Of a stretch of DNA of 64,000 nucleotides, positions 37,459 to 47,081 are shown piece after piece (within the stretch, counting starts at the first letter, position 1; each line of letters begins with the position of its first letter). Both the position numbers and the translations under genes were made by a program. Source of the stretch: Halocynthiibacter sp. SDUM655004 (GTDB lineage Bacteria > Pseudomonadota > Alphaproteobacteria > Rhodobacterales > Rhodobacteraceae); NCBI RefSeq assembly GCF_026015885.1, contig NZ_JAPDUG010000002.1, positions 806,001-870,000 on the forward strand. Direction: 5' to 3'. A model generated the notes under the pieces. It saw only the letters and a program-made list of their open reading frames with translations, did not search any database and was not told the origin of the DNA.

Positions 37459-38940
37459 ATGTCAGACAAACCCAAGAGCAACCAGTGGCAGACACTGGAC
37501 AAAGACCTCAACAAAATCAGCCAAATTGAATCAGCGACCGCGTATATCTCTCGGCCGCTGATTGCGCCGGGCATTGCGCTCGCCTTCATTGTGCTGACAG
37601 TTTTGATGGCGGCGATCTTTTTTGATGCGACGCCTACCAATTTTGTTGTTATCGCCGCAGCCGGTTTCGGCGCGTATATGGCGATCAACATCGGTGCAAA
37701 CGACGTTGCGAACAACATGGGGCCCGCCGTCGGGGCGAATGCGCTTACGATGGGCGCGGCGATTGTCATTGCCGCCTTGTTCGAAAGCGCCGGAGCGCTG
37801 ATCGCGGGGGGCGATGTGGTTTCGACCATCTCGAAAGGTATTGTTGATCCTGCCGGGTTCACCGAAACCCGTGTCTTTATCTGGGCTATGATGGCCGCGC
37901 TAATTAGTTCGGCGCTTTGGGTGAACCTTGCCACTTTTGTCGGTGCACCTGTTTCTACGACGCACTCTGTTGTTGGTGGTGTTATGGGCGCTGGCATCGC
38001 CGCCGCTGGCCTGACCGCTGTAAATTGGCCAACAATGGGCGCTATCGCCGCAAGTTGGGTGATTTCGCCGGTTTTGGGTGGTGTGATCGCCGCTCTGTTC
38101 CTTGCGTTTATCAAGGCCAAAATCATCTATCAAGACGACAAGATTGCCGCCGCAAAGAAGTGGGTACCTGTTCTGATCGGCATCATGGCTGGCGTATTCG
38201 CGACTTACCTCGCGATGAAGGGCCTCAAGAGAATTATGAAGATCGATATCGGAACTGCGCTTCTGATCGGTCTCGTAATCGGCGCAGTCTGCTACGTCGT
38301 TTCCGCACCGCTGATCAACAAGAAGGCAGAAGGCCTAGAGAACCGCAACAAATCGCTAAAGATCCTGTTTGCCGCTCCGCTGGTCATTTCTGCTGCGCTT
38401 CTTTCGTTCGCTCATGGTGCGAACGACGTTGCCAATGCCGTTGGACCATTGGCTGCGATTGTGCACGCCGCAGAGTTTGGTGATTTTGCCGCGAAAGTTT
38501 CTATTCCGTCGTGGGTCATGGTGATTGGCGCTTTGGGCATCTCGTTCGGTCTCGTACTGTTCGGGCCAAAGCTTATCCGCATGGTCGGAAGCCAGATTAC
38601 AAAACTCAACCCGATGCGTGCCTACTGTGTTTCGCTTTCTGCCGCGATTACGGTCATCGTGGCAAGCTGGCTCGGCCTTCCTGTTAGCTCGACGCATATC
38701 GCTGTGGGCGGTGTTTTCGGCGTTGGATTTTACCGCGAATGGCATACTGAAAAGCGCCTGAAGCAAAGCCGCGCAAAACGCCCGCCCGAGCTTCGGATAG
38801 CACCCGAAGAGCGCCGCCGCAGAAAGCTTGTACGTCGCTCGCACTTTATGACCATCATTGCAGCATGGGTGGTCACAGTCCCCGCTGCAGCGATCATGTC
38901 AGCCGTGATCTTTATGATCCTGAACCTATTGGTTGGCTAA
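37459..38940 (+). CDS. Inorganic phosphate transporter, Pit family
   Basis: Low-affinity phosphate permease of 493 residues driven by the ion gradient. It has the duplicated PiT signature: GANDVANNMGPAVGA (about 77-91) and GANDVANAVGPLAAI (about 320-334), each followed by a PVSTTH/PVSSTH motif (about 159 and 412). About ten to eleven membrane helices are visible. A 60-residue N-terminal cytoplasmic tail and a basic loop (KRLKQSRAKRPPELRIAPEERRRRK) near residue 432 are noteworthy. GGGGGA precedes the ATG. It ends at a shared terminator with gnd. Confidence 0.93.
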   Translation: MSDKPKSNQWQTLDKDLNKISQIESATAYISRPLIAPGIALAFIVLTVLMAAIFFDATPTNFVVIAAAGFGAYMAINIGANDVANNMGPAVGANALTMGAAIVIAALFESAGALIAGGDVVSTISKGIVDPAGFTETRVFIWAMMAALISSALWVNLATFVGAPVSTTHSVVGGVMGAGIAAAGLTAVNWPTMGAIAASWVISPVLGGVIAALFLAFIKAKIIYQDDKIAAAKKWVPVLIGIMAGVFATYLAMKGLKRIMKIDIGTALLIGLVIGAVCYVVSAPLINKKAEGLENRNKSLKILFAAPLVISAALLSFAHGANDVANAVGPLAAIVHAAEFGDFAAKVSIPSWVMVIGALGISFGLVLFGPKLIRMVGSQITKLNPMRAYCVSLSAAITVIVASWLGLPVSSTHIAVGGVFGVGFYREWHTEKRLKQSRAKRPPELRIAPEERRRRKLVRRSHFMTIIAAWVVTVPAAAIMSAVIFMILNLLVG

Positions 38941-38949
38941 TCCCAACAA

Positions 38950-38978
38950 AAAAGGGCCGCTCAATCAGCGGCCCTTTT
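38950..38978. terminator. Bidirectional terminator between pit and gnd
   Basis: Arms AAAAGGGCCGCT and AGCGGCCCTTTT form a perfect 12-bp stem with a 5-nt loop, between the convergent pit and gnd stops. A- and T-runs serve both strands. Confidence 0.9.
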
Positions 38979-38997
38979 ATTTTCGTGCTCACGTAAG

Positions 38998-40443
38998 TTA
39001 ACGCGATACGTTCATGTCTTCTGCGCTCAGCGCCCATGGGCCGTGGAAGCCACCACCCTCTTGATCAACACGTTCAAATCCATGCGCACCAAAGAAATCA
39101 CGTTGCGCTTGCACAAGGTCCGTTGTTCCGCGCGCAGTACGCATTGTGTCAAAATAGGCGAGTGCGGCAGAGAATGCTGGTGTCGCTTGACCGTTCATTG
39201 CTGCGGAGGCAACAACGCGGCGCAAAGCCGCAGAGCCGTTCACAAGCCGTTTTGCGAACGCAGGCGCCAAGATTAGGCGGCCTTTTGGCAACTCGCCACG
39301 GAACGCGGCCGAAATATCATCAAGAAGTGCAGACCGAATAATACAACCGGCACGCCAAATCTCTGCAACACGGGCCATATCCAAATCCCAACCATAGGTC
39401 TCTGATGCCGCGGTCAGGATGTCAAAGCCCTGTGCGTAGGCAAGGATACGCGCTGCAAGCAAAGCATCGGCAAGGTCTTCTTCGGATACCTGAGGGCCAC
39501 CCTCTGGCTGAACTGCCAATATCTCAGCGCCCGCTTCGCGAACGTCCTTGGCCGCAGACCAGCTTCGTGCACCGACCGCTGCTTCAATCGTTGACGCAGA
39601 TTGACCAAGGCCAAGCGCTTCAATCACCGTCCAGCGCCCCGTGCCTTTTTGGCCAGCACGATCAAGGATAATATCTACAACCGGTTTGCCAGTCGCTTCA
39701 TCCGTCGCGCCAAGCGCTTTACCGGTTATCTCAACCAGATAACTCTTTAGCTCGCCTTCGTTCCAACGGTCAAATAGAGCGCCCACTTCTGCGGCGGACT
39801 TTCCCTGCCCGTCACGAAGGATGCCCCAGACCTCAGCAATCAATTGCATATCGGCATATTCAATGCCGTTGTGAACCGTTTTAACGAAATGCCCAGCGCC
39901 ATCAGGGCCAAGATGAGCAGCGCAAGGATCGCCTTCATACTTAGCAGCAATTGCATTGATGATTGGCTCAATAGGCTTGAAGCTTTCTTCGGGGCCCCCA
40001 ACCATGATGGACGGACCGAAACGCGCGCCTTCTTCTCCACCAGATACGCCCATGCCAACAAACCGGAAACCATCCGCCGCAAGCTCTGCATCACGGCGTC
40101 GGGTATCGTGGAAGTTCGTGTTTCCCGCATCAATGAGCGTGTCGCCCTCATCAAGATAAGGCTTCAGCGCTTCGATCTGGTCGTCAAACGGCTTCCCTGC
40201 GGGAACCATCACAATAATTGCGCGCGGAGTTTGCAGTGAAGCGACAAAGCTTTCGATATCATCGCAACCGATCAGATATTCAGACAACTCGCCCGCATCG
40301 TTGATAAACTCGCTCACACGCGAAACAGTTCGGTTGGTCACAGCGATCTTGTAGCCATTGTCTGCAATGTTCAGCGCCAGTGCGCTCCCCATCGTTCCAA
40401 GGCCAATCAAGCCAATTGCGGCCTTATTCCCACTGTCACTCAT
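38998..40443 (-). CDS. gnd: 6-phosphogluconate dehydrogenase, decarboxylating
   Basis: Oxidative pentose phosphate enzyme: 6-phosphogluconate to ribulose 5-phosphate with NADP. The 481-residue protein has GLIGLGTMGSALALNIADNG (Rossmann), GMGVSGGEEGARFGPSIM and KTVHNGIEYADMQLIAE with the catalytic lysine region. Two starts are possible; ATG 40443 has GGATGGG spaced 6-10 bases upstream, and ATG 40449 lies too close to it. Upstream, GTTAGCGTAAAAC (40464-40476) is a possible degenerate operator. The gene stands alone between convergent pit and argF. Confidence 0.95.
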   Translation of the reverse strand: MSDSGNKAAIGLIGLGTMGSALALNIADNGYKIAVTNRTVSRVSEFINDAGELSEYLIGCDDIESFVASLQTPRAIIVMVPAGKPFDDQIEALKPYLDEGDTLIDAGNTNFHDTRRRDAELAADGFRFVGMGVSGGEEGARFGPSIMVGGPEESFKPIEPIINAIAAKYEGDPCAAHLGPDGAGHFVKTVHNGIEYADMQLIAEVWGILRDGQGKSAAEVGALFDRWNEGELKSYLVEITGKALGATDEATGKPVVDIILDRAGQKGTGRWTVIEALGLGQSASTIEAAVGARSWSAAKDVREAGAEILAVQPEGGPQVSEEDLADALLAARILAYAQGFDILTAASETYGWDLDMARVAEIWRAGCIIRSALLDDISAAFRGELPKGRLILAPAFAKRLVNGSAALRRVVASAAMNGQATPAFSAALAYFDTMRTARGTTDLVQAQRDFFGAHGFERVDQEGGGFHGPWALSAEDMNVSR

Positions 40444-40494
40444 ATTCATCCCATCCTTGGTCCGTTAGCGTAAAACTTCGCGACAAATACGACC

Positions 40495-41421
40495 TTATAG
40501 GCCGAGACACCAGCGCATGATCGCTTTTTGTGCGTGAAGGCGATTTTCAGCTTCGTCAAACACAACCGATTGCGGCCCGTCCATTACCTGATTGGTCACC
40601 TCTTCTTCGCGATGCGCGGGGAGACAATGCATGAACAATGCGTCGGAGTTTGCCTGCTCCATCAAGGCTTGATTAACCTGATATGGATAGAGCAGATTGT
40701 GCCGCCGTTGACGCGCCGATTGCGGGTCGTGCATCGACACCCATGTATCAGCAACTACCAGGTCCGCGCCCTGTACCGCCTTGGCGGCATCGCGTTCCAC
40801 TTCGACTTTCACGCCTTTCGCGCGGGCTTCGTTCATGAAGACATGCTCAGGATCAAACTCCTCTGGGCCCGCGAAGGTGAAATCAAAGCCAAATTGACCA
40901 GCAGCATGTACAAATGACGCTGCAACATTGTTACCGTCACCGGTCCACACGACTTTCTTGCCCGCAATTGGTCCGTTGTGCTCTTCGAATGTCTGAATGT
41001 CCGCCATGATTTGGCACGGATGCGTTCTATTGGTTAGGCCGTTAATTACGGGAACGGTGGCATATTCTGCCATCTCCAGTAGCGTCGACTCTTCGAACGT
41101 GCGGATCATGATGAGATCAACGTAACGGCTCAGCACCCGAGCGGTATCGGCAATGCTTTCACCGTGACCAAGCTGCATGTCGCTGCCAGAAAGAACCATC
41201 GTTTCCCCGCCCATCTGGCGCACACCAACGTCAAAGGAAACGCGTGTCCGGGTTGAGGGTTTTTCAAAGATCAATGCAACCATCCGCCCCGCAAGAGGCT
41301 GATCGTCGTCCTTCATACCTTTCGGCCGATCATTCCGCGCAGTTTTCATTGACTTCGAGAGTTCAATCATTGCCCGCAGATCATCAGGCGCGGTTTTGTT
41401 GATATCTAGAAAATGGTTCAT
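40495..41421 (-). CDS. argF: Ornithine carbamoyltransferase
   Basis: Makes citrulline from ornithine and carbamoyl phosphate in arginine synthesis. The 308-residue protein has [14 protein letters not shown] (about 54-67, carbamoyl-phosphate loop), [12 protein letters not shown] (HPxQ) and the late [12 protein letters not shown]. Its ATG overlaps the stop of the GNAT gene by 4 bases, and argD lies upstream in the same operon, so the gene order is argD-GNAT-argF. Confidence 0.97.
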   Translation of the reverse strand: MNHFLDINKTAPDDLRAMIELSKSMKTARNDRPKGMKDDDQPLAGRMVALIFEKPSTRTRVSFDVGVRQMGGETMVLSGSDMQLGHGESIADTARVLSRYVDLIMIRTFEESTLLEMAEYATVPVINGLTNRTHPCQIMADIQTFEEHNGPIAGKKVVWTGDGNNVAASFVHAAGQFGFDFTFAGPEEFDPEHVFMNEARAKGVKVEVERDAAKAVQGADLVVADTWVSMHDPQSARQRRHNLLYPYQVNQALMEQANSDALFMHCLPAHREEEVTNQVMDGPQSVVFDEAENRLHAQKAIMRWCLGL

Positions 41422-41975
41422 GTTTTATCCGTTTCGGGTGTTTGTTGGGGCTTGGCAATGCTATCGCCGCCCTTGAATGTCATGATGTATACTGGGTCGC
41501 CCGTTTCACAGATGCGCCTCGGGCCTTGCTCGAACCCGGCGCCCTTGAACATGGCGATGCTTCGTGCGTTTCGGCATTCTGGGTCTGATACAACGCGTGC
41601 GGCGCCATTTGCCAACAGCAGCTCGGCATACTGCCGAACAAATGCTTTTGCATGGCCCTGCCCCAGAAACGCCGCGTCCCCCAGAAACACGTCAATCGCA
41701 CGCGTCCCTGTTGGCACATCGTCCATATGCGGAATATCGACCGTTTCTGGCCCCCAATCCTGAATGAATGCAAAGGGCTGGGCCGCCTCGCGCCCATCGG
41801 CAATGCCCCAAACGATATGCATATTGCAGTCGCCGCCATCGATTTCTTCTTCGATTAAGGCCAGTTCGCGATCCGGATCTCCCCAAAACTCGCGCACCGC
41901 GGCTTGCGAAAGCCATCCGTACAACAACGGGAAATCCTCCCGTGTTGCACGTTTGAATTGATACGTTTGTGGCAT
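41418..41975 (-). CDS. GNAT N-acetyltransferase (AacA4/acetyltransferase-8 type)
   Basis: Acetyltransferase of 185 residues with [18 protein letters not shown] at the start, the [26 protein letters not shown] acetyl-CoA loop and the [18 protein letters not shown] end. It resembles the branch containing aminoglycoside 6'-acetyltransferases and siderophore or ornithine-type acetylases. Its place between argD and argF with overlapping junctions suggests a role in arginine or ornithine metabolism (inference). The ATG at 41975 shares one base with the argD stop; a GTG one codon earlier is less likely. Confidence 0.85.
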   Translation of the reverse strand: MPQTYQFKRATREDFPLLYGWLSQAAVREFWGDPDRELALIEEEIDGGDCNMHIVWGIADGREAAQPFAFIQDWGPETVDIPHMDDVPTGTRAIDVFLGDAAFLGQGHAKAFVRQYAELLLANGAARVVSDPECRNARSIAMFKGAGFEQGPRRICETGDPVYIMTFKGGDSIAKPQQTPETDKT

Positions 41976-43147
41976 CACCCGCTCGCCTTTTTCGCAACAG
42001 CCTCAAGCCGCGCCAGCCCTTCGGCAATGTCATCGTCCGTGAGGTTTAGGGGCGGTAAGAGACGGATAACGTTATCCGCAGCGGGCACAGTGATCAGGCA
42101 TTCGTCATAGCCCTTTGCAACGATATCCGCACAGGCCGGAACGCATTTCAGCCCCAACATCAAACCGCTGCCGCGCACTTCGGCGAATACATCCGGATAT
42201 GTTGCAACCAATCCTTCCAGACCTTGGCGCAGCAGCGCAGATTTGCGCGAAACTTCGGCCAGAAACTCCGGTGTGGAGACCTCCGACATCACCGCAGAGC
42301 CAACAGCACAGGCCAGTGGGTTACCCCCATATGTAGAGCCATGCGTGCCCGCAGTCATTCCGCTTGCAGCCTCTTCTTTGGCAAGCACTGCACCGAGCGG
42401 GAAGCCACCTCCGATACCTTTGGCAACCATCATAATATCTGGCTCGATACCTGCGAATTCATATGCAAACAGTTTACCTGTTCGGCCCATGCCACACTGC
42501 ACTTCGTCCAGAATGAGCAGAGCGCCGCAGTCGTCACATATTTCACGAAGGGCCTTGAGTGTGCTGTCAGGAAGCGCGCGAATACCGCCCTCACCCTGAA
42601 TTGGCTCAATCATGATCGCGGCTGTCTTGTCGCTCGCGGCGGCCCTCACTGCGTCGAGGTCGTTGAATGGCAGGTGTGTGAACCCACCGACAATCGGGCC
42701 AAACCCTTTGACCATCTTTTCGCTACCCGCCGCCGCAATACCTGCCGCCGAACGCCCGTGGAATGAACCTTCAAACGTCAGGATTTCAACACGCTCTGGC
42801 TGACCTTTCTCAAACCAGTATTTCCGCGCCATCTTAACGGCAAGTTCACAGGCCTCTGTACCGGAATTGGTAAAGAATACCGTGTCCGCGAATGTCGCAT
42901 CGACGAGTTGATCCGCAAGTTTTTGTTGCTGTGGTATTTGATAGAGGTTGGACACATGCCAGAGTTTCTCTGCCTGTTCTGTCAGCGCCTTTACCAATGC
43001 CGGATGCGCATGCCCGAGTGCCGAAACGGCTATCCCAGCACCAAGATCCAAAAATCGGCGGCCGTCTGCCTCTACAAGCCAAGCACCTTCACCTTTTTCA
43101 AAGGAAAGTGGAGCGCGGTTGTACGTCGGCAGAACGGTAGAAATCAT
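41975..43147 (-). CDS. argD: Acetylornithine aminotransferase
   Basis: PLP enzyme that makes N-acetylornithine from the semialdehyde; often also acts in lysine synthesis. The 390-residue protein shows FFTNSGTEACELAVKMAR (about 95-112), LDEVQCGMGRTGKLFAYE (PLP aspartate region) and VAKGIGGGFPLGAVLA with the PLP lysine. It heads the argD-GNAT-argF operon. A palindrome and TTGACA lie upstream at 43197-43232. Confidence 0.96.
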   Translation of the reverse strand: MISTVLPTYNRAPLSFEKGEGAWLVEADGRRFLDLGAGIAVSALGHAHPALVKALTEQAEKLWHVSNLYQIPQQQKLADQLVDATFADTVFFTNSGTEACELAVKMARKYWFEKGQPERVEILTFEGSFHGRSAAGIAAAGSEKMVKGFGPIVGGFTHLPFNDLDAVRAAASDKTAAIMIEPIQGEGGIRALPDSTLKALREICDDCGALLILDEVQCGMGRTGKLFAYEFAGIEPDIMMVAKGIGGGFPLGAVLAKEEAASGMTAGTHGSTYGGNPLACAVGSAVMSEVSTPEFLAEVSRKSALLRQGLEGLVATYPDVFAEVRGSGLMLGLKCVPACADIVAKGYDECLITVPAADNVIRLLPPLNLTDDDIAEGLARLEAVAKKASG

Positions 43148-43196
43148 GGGTATTGTCCTTATAAGAAGGGGCTTTGGTGCCGTAAGGGCAGCCGTG

Positions 43197-43232
43197 TGTC
43201 AAGATTTTGAGGAGTGTTGCGCAATATTGCGC
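43197..43232 (-). promoter_or_regulatory. Possible argD promoter with palindromic operator
   Basis: On the minus strand a perfect 14-bp palindrome GCGCAATATTGCGC (43219-43232) lies 16 bp upstream of TTGACA (43202-43197), a consensus -35 box. A good -10 is not evident 17 bp further. The palindrome resembles Lrp/AsnC-type operators. It could regulate argD-GNAT-argF. Confidence 0.5.
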
Positions 43233-43346
43233 GAAATCAATAGCGAATTGGCCGCAGCTATACTTAGCGTCGGCGTCGGAAAGATATGTTCGCAGCGTTG
43301 ATCATGCGGCTCGTATAGACGGGAGCGGCTAGAGCTGACAAGCTTT

Positions 43347-44156
43347 TTATGGCTTGAGCCGATAGCCCTTGCGGAACCACGCCCAACATATTGCAATAAT
43401 GCAACCGGTCGTCACGACACAGATCAGCAACCCAAGCCATGGGCCTGTCTCCGCTCCTCCAAGCACTCCATAGCGCACACCGTCAATCAGGTAGTAAATT
43501 GGATTGGCACGTGTGAGTGTTTGGATAAGTGGCGGCAGCGCATCTATGGAGTAAAAAGTTCCGGACAAGAACGCCAAAGGTGTCACTATGAAGTTGGTGA
43601 TTGCCGCAACTTGATCGAACTTATTGGAATAGACGCCAGCAAGAATGCCAAGCCCCCCGAGCATCGCGCTGCCAAGAAACGCAAAGACCAGAGCCCAGAT
43701 CGGATGATGAATCTCGATGCCCAAGATCAAGCTCATTCCAAGGCCGATAACAACGGCAACAAGCATCCCGCGCCCGATCGCCCCTGCTAGGTATCCGGCA
43801 ACGAGTTCAATTGGGGAAAGCGGCGGCATCAATGTATCGACGATATTGCCCTGAACCTTCGCAACGGTGATGGAGGATGAAGTATTCGCAAACGCGTTCT
43901 GAATAACCGTCATCATTAGAATACCCGGCGCGATGAAATGCAGAAACGGCACCCCGTTTACGTCACCACGGGTCGGCCCGATTGCAACGGTGAAAATTGC
44001 AAGGAACAAAGCAGCAGTCACCAACGGCGCAAGTAGCGTTTGCGTCCAGACAACGACAAAACGGCGTATCTCGCGTTGGGCGAGCGTATAGGTTCCAAGC
44101 CAGTTGATCCGGCCAAACTTGCGTTTCTGCTCCGAATATTCCGCCTGCATGCTCAT
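43347..44156 (-). CDS. ABC-2 type transporter permease
   Basis: Inner-membrane permease of 269 residues with about six helices; the pattern FVVVWTQTLLAPLVTAALFLAIFTVAIG, then FIAPGILMMTVIQNAF and PLSPIELVAGYLAGAIGRGMLV fits the ABC-2 family that includes YadH, used for export of polysaccharides, lipids or drugs. No ATPase gene is adjacent in this window, so the partner is encoded elsewhere or the permease is part of a split locus. It is divergent from gcrA. Confidence 0.88.
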   Translation of the reverse strand: MSMQAEYSEQKRKFGRINWLGTYTLAQREIRRFVVVWTQTLLAPLVTAALFLAIFTVAIGPTRGDVNGVPFLHFIAPGILMMTVIQNAFANTSSSITVAKVQGNIVDTLMPPLSPIELVAGYLAGAIGRGMLVAVVIGLGMSLILGIEIHHPIWALVFAFLGSAMLGGLGILAGVYSNKFDQVAAITNFIVTPLAFLSGTFYSIDALPPLIQTLTRANPIYYLIDGVRYGVLGGAETGPWLGLLICVVTTGCIIAICWAWFRKGYRLKP

Positions 44157-44177
44157 ACTTCCTCAACTAATTTCTCG

Positions 44178-44197
44178 GATTCAACCTGAATCGACTC
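44178..44197. promoter_or_regulatory. Three GANTC motifs in the gcrA/ABC-2 divergent region
   Basis: GATTC (44178-44182), GAATC (44188-44192) and GACTC (44193-44197) all lie in 20 bp between the divergent ABC-2 permease and gcrA. GANTC is the CcrM methylation site, and GcrA in Caulobacter recognises methylated GANTC at promoters. It is likely a cell-cycle regulated promoter. Confidence 0.55.
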
Positions 44198-44319
44198 CTG
44201 TGCCTTGTATCCCGTTGCGGGGTGATTAAAATAGGGGGTCAGTTGAATTCTTTCAGGTTGCGGCCTGCGAGACTGTTTTGTGCGGTCTTAATCCCGCGAA
44301 CCGAACCAAAGGAAGTTAT

Positions 44320-44895
44320 ATGTCCTGGACAGATGAGCGCGTCGAAACCCTGAAAAAAATGTGGGGCGAAGGCCAGTCCGCGAGCCAGATTGCCAAGGAA
44401 CTTGGCGGCGTTACCAGAAACGCCGTTATCGGCAAGGTGCACCGTCTTGGCCTTTCCAACCGCACAACCAGCAGCGCCAAGCCAAAAGCCAAAGAAAAGC
44501 CCGCAGCGGCAAAGCCAGCCGCGCGCGCAAAGCCGGCCACACCAAAGGCCGCGCCGGCAGCGGAGAAAGCTGCTGCACCTGCGGAAGCACCCGCTCGCCC
44601 AGCTACACCTGCGCGCAAAGCGATCATTCCTGCCGGACAGCCATTGCCTCCTCAACCTTCGGCCAATGAAATCAGCCCTGAAGCGCTGGCATCGGTTCGT
44701 GAAGTTGAAAAGACGGCCAAGAAGCTTTCGCTCATGGAGTTGACCGAGCGTACATGCAAATGGCCAATTGGCGACCCCGCCACAGACGAATTCTGGTTCT
44801 GCGGTCTCAATGTCCAAACTGGAAAACCTTACTGCGAGGCGCATGTCGGCGTTGCATTCCAGCCAATGAGCAGCCGCCGCGACCGTCGCCGCTAA
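44320..44895 (+). CDS. gcrA: GcrA cell-cycle regulator
   Basis: Alphaproteobacterial transcription factor that binds sigma-70 RNA polymerase and acts at methylated GANTC promoters. The 191-residue protein starts SWTDERVETLKKMWGEGQSASQIAKELGG (DNA-binding helix-turn-helix), has an Ala/Pro/Lys-rich linker at about 50-110, and ends with a C-terminal domain with the cysteines in ERTCKWPIGDP and FCGLNVQTGKPYCEAH. The ATG at 44320 has GGAAG 5 bases upstream; the longer frame to 44278 is unsupported. A terminator follows the gene. Confidence 0.95.
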   Translation: MSWTDERVETLKKMWGEGQSASQIAKELGGVTRNAVIGKVHRLGLSNRTTSSAKPKAKEKPAAAKPAARAKPATPKAAPAAEKAAAPAEAPARPATPARKAIIPAGQPLPPQPSANEISPEALASVREVEKTAKKLSLMELTERTCKWPIGDPATDEFWFCGLNVQTGKPYCEAHVGVAFQPMSSRRDRRR

Positions 44896-44921
44896 GGCTT
44901 CGAAACATTCAAACATTCAGA

Positions 44922-44945
44922 GCGCCTCATCGGGCGCCCTTTTTT
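44922..44945 (+). terminator. Rho-independent terminator after gcrA
   Basis: GCGCC and GGCGC form a short stem with a TCATCG loop, followed by CCTTTTTT. It lies 27 bp after the gcrA stop, before the convergent AsmA gene end. Confidence 0.75.
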
Positions 44946-44953
44946 CTTTCTGG

Positions 44954-46954
44954 CTAGTTTCCGCCGCCCAAAATCTTCATAAGCTCCTTGGTCGCGGTAT
45001 CTTCGATCGTTCGGCGCGCGGCATCCTTCAAGCTCTCGCCCTTTTTCTGTTTGATCCCAAGCTTTTTGGCGATGTCGTTCTTTGCTTTCTTCCTCGCCTT
45101 TTTCACCTTCTTATCAAGATCTTCTTGATCAATATCCAAATCCTTAGCGTTTAGCGCCTCAACATCGAGGAAATAGCGCGGCCCCGCCCACGGGCCTTTG
45201 ATCCGAACTGGAACCTTTACGCCGCCTGTACCGTCTTCTTTCACAAGCGCGGTCGGGACGATGCGGAAATCAAGCATCTGCTCGCCGAGATCGACTTCAC
45301 CTGTACCAACAGCAGTCAGCCCATTTGCCCGAGCATCAAGATCATCCGTACGCGCAATTCCATTCTCCATATCGAAAGATGCCGTCAGGCTGTCAAAAAT
45401 TGTCCGCTTGCCTTCACCTTGCTGATCCGGGTCTGTATTCGCAATCATCCGCTTCAGATCAACACCCTTTAGCGCGCCTTTGCGCATCGCAAGTTGAGCA
45501 GAACCAGAGAAGTTATGCATAATTTCATCAACGGATTCCCCGACGCCAAGGAACTCGATCGAAAAATCTCCCTTTCCGGAAAAGCGTTCTAGATCAACAA
45601 GGTCGACGAGAAGCGGCTCCACATCAACATTTGCTGCTGCAAGATTTCCGCCAACAGAAAGCCCACCTCTCCCATTCATCACAAACTGCCCCGAAAGCGC
45701 ACCGTCATAGGCAGCGGTTTGTTCAAGCGCGAACACAGCCCTGCCCGCTTCAGCCCGCGTTAGAATCTGACTATTGCCGAGCTTCAAACCGCCAAGGACA
45801 AGCTTGTTTGCCCGAAGGGAAACTTCAGCATCGGTCAGAAATAGAAACTCAGTACTGATTTGGTCTTTGGGCCAACCCGTTTGTGTTTTGGGTTTCTTTG
45901 GCCGAGCAGATTGTGGCTTGCCTTGTGAGTTGCGCGATTTTGAAGTTTCGGAAAAGTCCAAGACGTCCGCCGTCAACGCGGCTTTTAACTTCGGCCGATC
46001 CTTGCCTGGAAGGAGGTCGATATCACCGCGCACTTCATTTTCACCAATCGCGATCCGCCCAGAGCGTAAAAAGAGCGCGCCGTCGTCTGTGCGTGTCGCT
46101 TTTCCTGAAAGCGCGAGCGCACCGTCGAATGCGCCCCCTGCGCCACCCATTCGTGCCGCTATGGTCGACAGGTCATTGGCATATGCTGATAGTTGCCCGT
46201 CAAACTCGAAATTGCCGAGGCCCAGCTTACCATCGAAGCTCGCTTTAACGCCGCCATACTCGGCCGAAATTTCAAGCGGCGTGACGAGCCCATCAATGAA
46301 GTTTCGAGCGTTGGTAACGGTCGCTCCCATTTTCACGACTGCGCCGGAATACTCACCCGACCCGACAACCTTAATCGCACCATCTGCATCTGGCATCCGA
46401 AGCGTGAAGTCCACATTTTGAAACCGCTCATGTCGTCCATTCTGGTGGTCAATAAAACGGATGTCCGCCCCCTTCACCGCAGCCTCATCTACGCTGTAGG
46501 ACCTTGAAGTTGCGGCTTTTTCGCCGCCCCCTTCATTTGAGGATGGCGCCTTCACGGCTTGAATGGTCTTCTGGTCAAATGACCAGTTTTCGCGGCCATC
46601 CTCGGCAATTTCGAGTAGAATTTTTGGTTGATTAAACTCAACCGTCTTGATCACGACATCGCCGCTCAGCAACGAAAAGAAGGAGACACCAACTTTCAAG
46701 CCCTCAGCAGTGATCATCGGGCCAGAATCTGACCAATCTGCATTTGCCAGCTTAACAGGTCCGGTTTTAATCGACAGATGCGGAAACAAGCTTGTTGTTA
46801 CATCGCCCTCAATCTGAACATCTCGTCCGGTTACAATTTCCAACCGCTCGCTCGCGAGGTCCGCGAGCTTTTGACCAGGAATAAGCGCGAGTGCGACAAG
46901 TGCAAGAAAGCCGAGGGTAAATAGGAATGCGACACCCCGATAAATCCAACGCAT
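44954..46954 (-). CDS. AsmA family protein
   Basis: Large periplasmic protein of 666 residues with an N-terminal transmembrane segment (about 6-26, [21 protein letters not shown]), the AsmA start [20 protein letters not shown], and a long beta-rich body. A region at about 345-370 ([17 protein letters not shown]) is a charged linker. The C-terminus is basic and helical ([35 protein letters not shown]). AsmA-like proteins are thought to move phospholipid between membranes or to regulate outer membrane assembly. It is convergent with gcrA. Confidence 0.88.
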   Translation of the reverse strand: MRWIYRGVAFLFTLGFLALVALALIPGQKLADLASERLEIVTGRDVQIEGDVTTSLFPHLSIKTGPVKLANADWSDSGPMITAEGLKVGVSFFSLLSGDVVIKTVEFNQPKILLEIAEDGRENWSFDQKTIQAVKAPSSNEGGGEKAATSRSYSVDEAAVKGADIRFIDHQNGRHERFQNVDFTLRMPDADGAIKVVGSGEYSGAVVKMGATVTNARNFIDGLVTPLEISAEYGGVKASFDGKLGLGNFEFDGQLSAYANDLSTIAARMGGAGGAFDGALALSGKATRTDDGALFLRSGRIAIGENEVRGDIDLLPGKDRPKLKAALTADVLDFSETSKSRNSQGKPQSARPKKPKTQTGWPKDQISTEFLFLTDAEVSLRANKLVLGGLKLGNSQILTRAEAGRAVFALEQTAAYDGALSGQFVMNGRGGLSVGGNLAAANVDVEPLLVDLVDLERFSGKGDFSIEFLGVGESVDEIMHNFSGSAQLAMRKGALKGVDLKRMIANTDPDQQGEGKRTIFDSLTASFDMENGIARTDDLDARANGLTAVGTGEVDLGEQMLDFRIVPTALVKEDGTGGVKVPVRIKGPWAGPRYFLDVEALNAKDLDIDQEDLDKKVKKARKKAKNDIAKKLGIKQKKGESLKDAARRTIEDTATKELMKILGGGN

Positions 46955-47081
46955 AGCTCACCTCAATTATTTTCTTTCCTGTGTAAGCGCCATTTCAACT
47001 GCCCACAATGGCCCTCACCTCAGTGTGACTTCGCTTATGTTTGTCTTTGCTCCGCATCAAACGCCAGTGTATAGCCACGCC

